This document shows positions 9,987-15,741 of a stretch of DNA of 15,741 nucleotides, piece by piece. Below the pieces are notes generated by a model that did no database searches, was not told the DNA's origin, and saw only the letters and a program-made list of their open reading frames with translations. The position numbers and the translations under genes were made by a program. The DNA lies in NCBI RefSeq assembly GCF_026151205.1, contig NW_026971945.1:1-15741 (forward strand), written 5' to 3'. This DNA is from Bolinopsis microptera. Taxonomy: Eukaryota > Ctenophora > Tentaculata > Lobata > Bolinopsidae. Each line of letters starts with the position of its first letter. The first letter of the stretch is position 1.

Positions 9987-10830
9987 CATCTCTTTTTGAT
10001 TATAATGTCAGGGTACTTTATAAAGTCGAAATATAAACTGATATCTTCATTAATTAATAAGGAGGAAGTTTCAACGATTTCGAAATTTTCCTTTAAAAAC
10101 ATTTCCTTGTGTTTAGGTAAGCATATCGGTCGATCACTGACTGAATATGCCACCTAATACTCATTCAAGTTGGCATTAAATTCATATATAATGACATTAA
10201 ACTGTCGTGGCAAAGCAGAATTTGTTGGAAATCACGAATGAGCAAAATTCTCACCTTTCGCACGTGCAAACTTTGAGCGGACGTTGCGTGCGCATCCAAT
10301 ATTGAATCGCCGTAAATTTTTTCATGTAATTGTTTTATATATAGTTTAATAAGCATGCAAAGTTTCAAAGTATTTCAAGAAGAACTGTAATCACAACGGC
10401 ACTCTAAAGTTGACAGAAAATGACGAAAACAGCAATTTTCAGTGATTTTAGCAATTTTCTATCAATTTGGGCGTGTCCCCACGTGTGCAACTTTTCGATT
10501 TTCAACTTCAAAACTAGCCTAATGCACAATTTATACCTATAGGAAGCAGAACTGAGCTCCTCAACTCAAGGCATGGCCCAACACCAGAGAATACTAAATC
10601 GCAAAATTGACGTTTTTATAAAATAATTCTTCAAAAAAGCACAAACTTCAATGACGAATATCTTTATGAAGGAGCAAGCTAGAAAAACTTTCCGGTAGAT
10701 TTTCAGAATGCTTGAACAATTATCTAAGGTGAAATTCTCCTCAGATTTTGAATAAAATTACTCCTTAATGGTTTAAAATTAAGTTTAAAAGTTATTACTT
10801 TGTCAAAAATCAAGTTTTAAAAACGGTTAA

Positions 10831-10848
10831 CTTGATGACGTCATCAAG
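10831..10848. promoter_or_regulatory. 18-bp palindrome with CRE core
   Basis: CTTGATGACGTCATCAAG is perfectly self-complementary and centred on TGACGTCA, the consensus site for CREB/ATF-type bZIP factors. A second TGACGTCA lies at 10858-10865, 22 bp further on. Function is inferred from motif only. The left-arm mirror near 3223 is disrupted (GATGACGTTCATCAAG). Confidence 0.45.
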
Positions 10849-10857
10849 GGGTGTTTA

Positions 10858-10865
10858 TGACGTCA
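10858..10865. promoter_or_regulatory. Second CRE-like site
   Basis: TGACGTCA in the context TTATGACGTCAAATAA, two helical turns from the palindromic site. Motif-only evidence. Confidence 0.35.
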
Positions 10866-11010
10866 AATAATTTTTTTATACAATGTAAACTAAAGTGTAA
10901 ACAATTATTTGCAAGACCTGTGGTCGGAAATGGCTTTATCTTTTATACTTTTGAATCTATGGACAATTAAATACAGGCTACAATTGACTGGCAAAGCGTC
11001 TATCCCTGAA

Positions 11011-11038
11011 TATGTATGTATATATATATATATATATC
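11011..11038. repeat. TA/TATG microsatellite (right arm)
   Basis: TATGTATG followed by alternating TA. It lies beside the small hairpin ACGACA-ATC-TGTCGT (about 11039-11053). Confidence 0.8.
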
Positions 11039-11384
11039 ACGACAATCTGTCGTAAAACAGGGGTTCTAGAAAACCCATTTCCCGATACTCCTGAAACCTG
11101 AAACTTTTTTTGCAGTCGATTTGATCAACGTCTAGACGCCCTGAAAAATTTCAGATCTCTAACTCAATTTTAACATGGTTTTTAAGGCACCTGAATATGG
11201 CGATTTTGGGTTTTTTACCGAATTTCGTATAACAGTGCTGGCGAGTATTTTATGCAAATTTCTTAAAAATCTCAACATAACTATTTTTTATTCCTGTCAT
11301 CTTTGACATCAAATTAGAATGTTTTGAACTAAAAATAATTCTGCTTAACGACTTCCGATGAGTCTTAATGCCTGGAAAACTCGT

Positions 11385-11419
11385 GCCGGAGGCGGCGGCC
11401 TTCGGCCGCCGCCCCCGGC
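11385..11419. repeat. TTC-triloop hairpin, GC stem (right arm)
   Basis: Stem 11385-11400 with 11404-11419 around the loop TTC, the complement of the left-arm hairpin. One A/C mismatch is present where the left copy is perfect. Confidence 0.85.
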
Positions 11420-11423
11420 CGGA

Positions 11424-11442
11424 GTGCACGCTTCGCGTGCAC
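11424..11442. repeat. TTC-triloop hairpin, 8-bp stem (right arm)
   Basis: GTGCACGC, loop TTC, GCGTGCAC. This perfect stem is the complement of 2631-2649, so the opposite strand carries the GCGAAGC tip. Confidence 0.85.
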
Positions 11443-11465
11443 AAAAGAGGCTTGTAACGTGTACC

Positions 11466-11516
11466 AAAGGGGGTATAATAGTAAAGGGGGTATAATAGTA
11501 AAGGGGGTATAATAGT
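11466..11516. repeat. 17-bp tandem repeat, 3 copies (right arm)
   Basis: Three exact copies of AAAGGGGGTATAATAGT, the reverse complement of the array at 2557-2607. Copy number is the same in both arms. Confidence 0.9.
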
Positions 11517-12420
11517 AAATGGGGAACATAGTATACCCACAATAAATGCAACGGTCGTGCTTGCCAGCACTGTGATTAGTGCCTTGTTGAAACAATTTGT
11601 AACTGCTATAACGCAGTGTCCATAAATAATAATTTATTATGTTTCAGTTTGACGTGAACATTTCCGATGGCAACAGCGACAACAGAGTCAAATTCCTGTT
11701 CTTTATGGTTAAATAACTCTTATTAATAGAAAATAAATAGCGGTATTTAACATTCAATAGACAAAAATATGATTTATAAAAGTTTGGGGGCAAATACACG
11801 TACAAGTGTATCATTGCAACGCTGAGTCATTTTACAAATCTAAAAACCTATTCCTAATACATTAACAGTAAGTATAATCGGCAGATTTATTCTCTTAAAT
11901 TCATATAAAAATACAAACCGAACCTAAAACTTTAACTCCTCTTTTCCTAAAGAAAAATACCTAATTATCAAGACAGTTTTAAAGATTATAGACTTTTTAA
12001 ACATCATAACGACGTGGTATTATTAGTAATTGTGTTGGTTATCCGCTTTACATATTTAATGCTTTGTCAGCTCTGCAAAAACAAGCTTTTTAAAAGTTTA
12101 AACATATTTGCGGAGAAGAATCCGTAATTGGAAAAAGTCAAGCCACGTATCAGAACAATTCAAAGTTTAATTAAATTTCCGTTCGTAGCTTCAAATAATA
12201 GTTATTCAAATATTAAGCCCCAAAAGTAAATTTATCTTAAAATTAAATAACGTTCAAATTATATCAATTCAAAATTAAAATTAAACGTTTACCTCGGATT
12301 GAAAGAGTCAAAGTATAACTTAAAAGGAATCTGAAAATAACATGCACTTTCTAACGTCACAGCGCCTCACAGGAGCACTGCGGTGCATAAATATCGTCTC
12401 AAGAGTATCGCGTGCAGGCT

Positions 12421-12828
12421 CACGTGCGAATGCGTGATACCTCACGCAAATGCGTGATACCTCACGCCTGGTTGCAGCATTGTAGAGTTAACGCGTGAGA
12501 GATAACGCGATGACTTGTGACGCGTCCCACGTGTGTGAAAAGTCTTTAGATTTTTCTGGCTATCAGTATGATCTGTACACAGAGTCTGCAACAACTATAT
12601 TGTCTGTCCCTGCGACTCTGTGGATATTCACTTTCTGTACGGCAAAGCGTCGCGCGCACACGTGCACACATCTTCACGTACGTGTACCATCCAATGCTCA
12701 TCTTACACGTGCAGATCAGCAATCCTGTCAAATATCTCCCTGATTCTCTACTGATCACACCACGAAACTATCTGATAAGAACTGGACAAAAAGAGAGCTC
12801 GTATCTGACTGAGGTTATCAGTCACGTG
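12421..12828. promoter_or_regulatory. Cluster of five CACGTG E-boxes
   Basis: CACGTG occurs at 12421-12426, 12528-12533, 12659-12664, 12706-12711 and 12823-12828. The last sits inside GTCACGTGAC, a palindrome resembling binding sites of MiT/TFE and USF bHLH-ZIP factors. Five in about 410 bp is far above chance in DNA of this composition. No gene start is assigned to it, and the region may belong to an unrecognised transposon, so a regulatory role is speculative. Confidence 0.4.
12429..12467. repeat. 20-bp direct repeat of small hairpins
   Basis: Two copies, period 20, of AATGCGTGATACCTCACGC. Each includes GCGTGA-TACC-TCACGC, a 6-bp stem with a four-base loop. Similar GCGTGA/TCACGC words continue on both sides. 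The left arm has diverged versions at about 1580-1622. Confidence 0.75.
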
Positions 12829-13005
12829 ACTCCATTTCAGAACAACTGCTCGTATTTACTCATTGAGTTTGTTTGGATGGTCATTTGTTCGAGTTCTCTG
12901 TAGACCGGGGCACGTTCAAAGGAATCGGAAGGCTCCACGGGGACGAGGCGCGGGTGAGAGTAGAGTGGAACGTGGAAGGAGTTTGTGGCGCACTTCTCGA
13001 GCGAT

Positions 13006-13938
13006 AGGAGTTTGTAGTCGTAGGGTGGCTGGTAGCGATCTGAGACGAGAAGTTAGTGACGTCATCAAGGTAGTGATGACGCACAGACAACAGCACGGAG
13101 ACCGATGGGCAAAATTTGGGGGCTGAATTTAGAAATGATCTCATGTAATGAAGCTGATCAAATTATCACGTCCAAATTTCTTGTACACCAAATTTTCCTC
13201 CTGGAGCTGTTTTTCCACTCCGTAATTTTTTTAAATTTGCTACGTCTGCTCGTATTTGATCATTTTGTTATCCTAACAACCGACATTTCCAAGTTTGATA
13301 TAAATTATATATTTATTATCGTATTACGATTTATTATAATCGTTATAATTTCTATCACCGTGGACAAATATCATATGTCGTGTCTACAAAGGTTACATTT
13401 CCAAGCGTATAATTTAATAACATGTGCTTTTTATGCTATGATAGGATAGTTCAATGAGGATACCTTGTCGAATTCAAGTATCACAAGCGTATCAAAAATT
13501 AACATAGCAGATTTGTAATTCGAAATTGAACGACTAAACTTAAGTTTAAAAGAGAATTTCAAGGGGAACCAATTACATTTACTCCCCTTAAGTGTTTCGT
13601 ATGAAATTCTCGATCTTTCGGGATGTATTAAACTGTTAAACTAAAGAATTTACTTTTAAAAAGTGAGAAGAGAAGCTTTGTTATAGAAATTTTTAACTTT
13701 TGCCTCTAAGTGGGTTTTCGTGCTGTTGTAGTGCTAGTAGAATGTAGAAATATTACATTCAGAATGGTATTTAAGCGAAGTAGTAATATGTAATTCTCTG
13801 GGCTTCCATAACTTTTTGTAAAAAGCAGCAATAAACAAAACATTGAAAGACAAATATTGACAGTTTTCAGTTCTAAAGTATGCAGCGGGAAGGAACATGG
13901 AGAAAGTGAAAGGGAAAGTGAAAGTGTTTTTCACTTAC
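13006..13938. other. Single-copy flank, no gene assigned
   Basis: This DNA has no mirror on the left. It starts CG-rich, with TGACGTCA at 13057-13064, then becomes AT-rich. The 114-codon plus frame at 13105-13449 is hydrophobic because of T-rich composition and shows no domain. The region would lie in or downstream of the minus-strand membrane-protein gene. I could not identify a further exon with confidence. Confidence 0.5.
13057..13064. promoter_or_regulatory. CRE-like site outside the palindrome
   Basis: TGACGTCA followed by TCAAGG. The 14-base word TGACGTCATCAAGG is identical to 10836-10849 inside the right arm. Motif-only evidence. Confidence 0.35.
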
Positions 13939-14022
13939 CGACTGGAGGTTGTTTAGGCTCACAGCATTTACAGATTAAACATCTCATTATTCCCAAGTCG
14001 GCTCTTTTCTTTTTCCCGCTTG
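13939..14022 (-). CDS. Cytoplasmic exon, basic and cysteine-rich
   Basis: An 84-nt exon with acceptor GTTTCAG and donor TCG|GTAAGTG, a full consensus donor. The split codon formed with the previous exon is TCA (Ser). Then come 27 codons: SGKKKRADLGIM, RCLICKCCEPKQPPV, ending one base into the next codon, so phase 1 is kept. The basic stretch directly after the helix marks the cytoplasmic side. Four cysteines in C-L-I-C-K-C-C are possible palmitoylation sites, by inference. If the donor is not used, the frame reads V-G-K and stops at TGA 13933-13931, so this could instead be the C-terminus of a short-tailed protein. The next exon was not found. Confidence 0.7.
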
Positions 14023-14173
14023 CTGAAACAAATGTATTGTTAAACTTAAATTCGATCGATACATTTTTCTAATATTAAGCGGTATATGAGCGATAATTTT
14101 TCGCTTCCCTGAAGTACCCTGACTTCAAAGATAAACTCCTTGAAATGAAAGTGTAACTGAAATCAATACTCAC
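14023..14173 (-). other. Intron of membrane-protein gene (151 bp)
   Basis: GT-AG intron, phase 1, between the transmembrane and cytoplasmic exons. Minus-strand donor GTGAGT at 14173-14168 and acceptor TTTCAG ending at 14023. Confidence 0.7.
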
Positions 14174-14278
14174 AAATGATGAAGAAGATGTACATGACGA
14201 AGACTGCCACTAGAGCAGTGATAAAGAGCACTATTCCCACTCCCAAGTAAACGCTCGCCGAAACTTGATTAGCAGCAG
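14174..14278 (-). CDS. Transmembrane exon of a host membrane protein
   Basis: A 105-nt exon between the acceptor CCGTTTTCTTTTCAG and the donor GTGAGT. It begins with the last two bases of a split codon and ends with the first base of another, so both junctions are phase 1. The 34 whole codons read A-A-N-Q-V-S-A-S-V-Y-L, then GVGIVLFITALVAVFVMYIF, then F-I-I: a strongly hydrophobic helix of about 25 residues. The exon is followed 151 bp downstream by a phase-matched exon with KKKR, so by the positive-inside rule the N-terminal side is extracellular or lumenal. Symmetric phase-1 exons are common in modular receptors and adhesion proteins. I do not recognise the family. Upstream exons must lie beyond 14278, and I could not place them before the PLE. 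Confidence 0.75.
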
Positions 14279-14547
14279 CTGAAAAGAAAACGGAACTTCA
14301 GATTAATGTTATAGAATAATTTGTGGCCTAACTAAACACAATTTTACTTTTAAGTTTCTCCAAGCATTAATTATATCAGTAGTTAATGACTACTGACTAG
14401 ATAGGGTTATTGTAATGAAAAGTTACAATGAATGATGGCATCTGGACTAGTGGACTTGGGACCAGCTCACAATACATAACATTAATGCCCTCTGAATACC
14501 ATGAGGTTAGCTCAAGAAATGTTATAGATTTGTAGTGTTTTAATTAT
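14279..14547. other. Probable intron or flank, nothing assigned
   Basis: AT-rich DNA upstream of the transmembrane exon on the minus strand. Possible weak donors occur, but none marks a convincing coding exon. Confidence 0.45.
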
Positions 14548-14672
14548 TATATATAATATATATATACATTATTATTATATATATATATTATTATATATAT
14601 ATTATTATATATAATATATATATATTATTATATATATATATTATATATATATTATATATATATATTATATAT
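14548..14672. repeat. TAT/TA microsatellite
   Basis: About 125 bp made only of TATATA and ATTATTATAT units. It separates the host flank from the PLE 3' end, beginning about 17 bp from the hammerhead candidate. It may be a preferred PLE insertion site or repeat expansion at its end. This cannot be told from one copy. Confidence 0.9.
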
Positions 14673-14689
14673 ACAAAATGAAACGACCG

Positions 14690-14747
14690 GTTGAGTCAGA
14701 CAAATGTTTCAATCATGATACAAAACCATGATATCGTCAGTGACAAC
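14690..14747 (-). ncRNA. Candidate hammerhead ribozyme of the PLE
   Basis: Read on the minus strand, this holds the hammerhead core in type I order. A stem I strand GTTGTCA is followed by CTGACGA (matches CUGANGA), a stem II hairpin ATCATG...CATGAT with a 9-base loop, GAAA, a two-base-pair stem III (AC/GT with loop ATTT) and the cleavage triplet GTC. The second stem I strand is TGACTCAAC. Stem I pairs as TCA/TGA and GTTG/CAAC with a two-base bulge. Predicted cleavage lies between 14699 and 14698. PLEs are known to carry hammerheads with a minimal stem III in their terminal repeats, and this one is ~100 bp past the endonuclease stop codon. Weak point: the closing pair of stem II is T/T rather than G-C, which would lower activity. 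Confidence 0.5.
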
Positions 14748-14845
14748 TGAGGTATAGGAACTAAAATCAAAATTATAAAGCTAAAATTTAACATAAACAA
14801 TCACTCGTGAAACAATACTAGGGGTTAGATGTATGAGTCATTAGA

Positions 14846-15362
14846 TTATAAAAGGAATTTCCGTTTATGGCGGCATTTTGTGAGGATTTCCGTCCTGGAG
14901 TTAAGTAAGTGTGGGTCAGAGGATCGAAGTAAGATTTCTAATTTCTCAGACGTGCACAGATCGCAGCTGTTCTGGCCGGCTCTGTATCCGTGTCCACGTC
15001 TGATTATTTTCCATTCGATCCTGAATTCTAACCCACGGTCTTTGAGGGACCAGATCTTCTCCGACAGTTTGGTTCTATTTCGGTACCGCTCCAGGCGAAA
15101 TGATGACGTGTGCCCGTTGTACCGGTCCTTGAATGTGCCCTCCGTCATACCGATGTAGTGGTGCTTCTCATTTTCCGTACGGAGGGTCGCCATGTATACC
15201 ACAGACTTCGATAGGCACTTTCCGTCTAGTGGGCAGGAGTTCCTGGAGCGGCAGTTGCACTGCCGTGTGGTGGGTTCCTGGGTTTCCTGGTGCTGACGAA
15301 GCAACTGCTTGTTCCGGGATTTTATGAGGCATTCCATGTTTTTCATACAGCTGTATGAGACT
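14846..15362 (-). pseudogene. PLE GIY-YIG endonuclease domain, 5'-truncated
   Basis: The C-terminal part of a Penelope-like reverse transcriptase-endonuclease. From the inverted junction it reads V-S-Y-S-C-M-K-N-M, then a cysteine motif CNCRSRNSCPLDGKC, then the GIY-YIG domain: VVYMATL, HYIGMTEGTFKDRYNGH with the conserved R, and CDLCTSEKLEILL with the expected catalytic E. It ends KCRHKRKFLL and TAA at 14848-14846. The domain nicks target DNA for retrotransposition. The frame stays open upstream to 15418, but that segment is antisense to the other copy and not PLE protein. The reverse transcriptase part is absent, so this copy is a fragment. The domain itself looks intact. Confidence 0.85.
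15090..15362. repeat. Left arm of PLE inverted repeat
   Basis: The reverse complement of 15469-15741, with no difference noticed over 273 bp. Its inner edge lies just past TCATACAGCTGTATGA (about 15343-15358), itself a perfect 16-bp palindrome. Confidence 0.92.
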
Positions 15363-15741
15363 CTGTCACTGTGGAGACCAATGTTGGAAGGAAATTCTTC
15401 AATCTGTTGGAGAAACACTTCCCTCAGGACAATCCACTACACAAGATCTTGAACCGGAACAGTGTAAAAGTCTCATACAGCTGTATGAAAAACATGGAAT
15501 GCCTCATAAAATCCCGGAACAAGCAGTTGCTTCGTCAGCACCAGGAAACCCAGGAACCCACCACACGGCAGTGCAACTGCCGCTCCAGGAACTCCTGCCC
15601 ACTAGACGGAAAGTGCCTATCGAAGTCTGTGGTATACATGGCGACCCTCCGTACGGAAAATGAGAAGCACCACTACATCGGTATGACGGAGGGCACATTC
15701 AAGGACCGGTACAACGGGCACACGTCATCATTTCGCCTGGA
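15359..15741 (+). CDS. PLE RT-endonuclease fragment, runs off window
   Basis: The second copy of the same PLE coding region, in opposite orientation. From about 15380 it reads NVGRKFFNLLEKHFPQ, D-N-P-L-H-K-I-L-N-R-N, V-S-Y-S-C-M, then CNCRSRNSCPLDGKC and HYIGMTEGTFKDRYNGH before the window ends. This is the linker after the reverse transcriptase plus the start of the GIY-YIG domain. A TGA at 15356-15358 blocks the frame upstream. It extends about 106 bp further 5' than the minus copy. Whether the complete domain follows is unknown. Confidence 0.85.
15469..15741. repeat. Right arm of PLE inverted repeat
   Basis: The partner of 15090-15362. The arm continues to the last base of the window, so its real length is unknown. 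The spacer between the arms is 15363-15468 (106 bp). Confidence 0.92.

Larger units (their letters stand above)
9987..11232. other. Right arm, 1.25 kb without a gene
   Basis: The mirror of 2841-4090. Short frames here (for example minus 10368-10165) are not conserved with the other arm and have no motifs. It contains a CRE-like palindrome listed separately. Confidence 0.5.
11233..11572. mobile_element. hAT-like MITE, 340 bp (right arm)
   Basis: Bounded by CAGTGCTGGCGAG (11233-11245) and CTTGCCAGCACTG (11560-11572), which match at 12 of 13 positions as inverted repeats. CAGTG-type ends suggest hAT. The 8-bp flanks (TCGTATAA and TGATTAGT) do not match, so no target duplication is visible. It contains a 17-bp tandem array and two GC-rich hairpins. 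No transposase is encoded. The overlapping open frames are by-products of the repeats. Confidence 0.65.
7148..13005. repeat. Right arm of giant inverted repeat
   Basis: This is the partner of 1033-6985 in opposite orientation. Its sequence is the cleaner of the two: the transposase frame is open throughout and the element ends are regular. The match runs through the hAT terminus at 9367 and on for another 3.6 kb of flanking DNA, so it is not the terminal repeat of one transposon. Beyond 13005 (after CTCGAGCGATA) no counterpart can be seen on the left. Confidence 0.95.
11573..13005. other. Outer right arm, no gene seen
   Basis: Non-coding apart from the E-box cluster and hairpin repeats. Frames up to about 110 codons on either strand are not kept in the left arm. 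GC content rises from about 12360 to 13005, with many CG dinucleotides. The stretch could be a terminal region of an unrecognised transposon or a host regulatory region. Confidence 0.5.

Noticed and set aside
11466-11516. Short CRISPR-like array
   Set aside because: The three 17-bp units are directly adjacent with no spacers. It is a simple tandem repeat, in eukaryotic DNA.
12495-13144. Several 70-110 codon frames in the outer right arm
   Set aside because: They occur on both strands, are not preserved in the mirrored left arm and have no recognisable motifs. CG-rich composition explains the lack of stops.
13105-13449. A 114-codon plus-strand membrane-protein frame
   Set aside because: The hydrophobic residues follow from T-rich codons. 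There is no domain or splice context, and it opposes the better-supported minus-strand exons.
13734-13934. A minus-strand frame downstream of the cytoplasmic exon as the next exon
   Set aside because: It could be entered only through a very short intron or a poor acceptor, and the predicted residues show no coherent domain.
15133-15327. Plus-strand 64-codon frame, repeated at 15698-15504 on the minus strand
   Set aside because: These are antisense shadows of the PLE GIY-YIG coding region in each arm. The coding strand carries the conserved motifs.

Overview
The window reads as metazoan nuclear DNA that is mostly mobile elements. It is AT-rich, has GT-AG introns of about 150-190 bp, and carries a ZMYM1-like hAT transposase gene, short non-autonomous elements and a Penelope-like retroelement (PLE) end. 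No bacterial-style operon, tRNA, rRNA or CRISPR array was found. I cannot name the species.

Layout. Bases 1-1030 are homopolymer-saturated and look like failed base calling. From 1033 to 13005 the sequence is one giant imperfect palindrome: arms 1033-6985 and 7148-13005, separated by a 162-bp spacer (6986-7147). Reading outward from the centre, each arm holds (i) the 3' part of a hAT transposase gene, (ii) the hAT terminus (CAGTGGCGTAACGACC...), (iii) a ~510-bp foldback MITE with ~152-bp inverted termini, (iv) ~1.25 kb with no recognised gene, (v) a 340-bp hAT-like MITE holding a 3 x 17-bp tandem repeat and two GC-rich GAA/TTC triloop hairpins, and (vi) ~1.4 kb of non-coding DNA with many CACGTG boxes. 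The right-arm transposase is open (exon to 7190, 193-bp intron, exon 7384-8817). The left copy is broken by many small indels. Divergence between arms is uneven, near zero in the foldback MITE and far higher in the transposase and at the outer ends.

Right of the palindrome is apparently single-copy DNA. Two minus-strand exons there, 14278-14174 and 14022-13939, have good splice sites and matching phase-1 junctions. Together they encode a transmembrane helix followed by a basic, cysteine-rich cytoplasmic segment, so this is probably a host membrane-protein gene. After an AT microsatellite (about 14548-14672), a minus-strand PLE 3' end follows, with a candidate hammerhead ribozyme (14747-14690) and a GIY-YIG endonuclease domain (15362-14846). 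The window closes in a second palindrome: the PLE sequence is repeated head-to-head with 273-bp arms (15090-15362 and 15469-15741), a 106-bp spacer and no difference that I found.

Interpretation. Both palindromes have the same geometry: a short spacer that is coding continuation of the plus-strand copy, with arms running through transposon boundaries into flanking DNA. That is not how one transposon with inverted termini looks. It fits segmental foldback duplication, or a foldback chimera from amplification, sequencing or assembly. The low-quality left end and noisy left arm make an artefact a serious possibility. The features least dependent on that question are the spliced hAT gene, the two-exon membrane-protein gene and the PLE hammerhead candidate.
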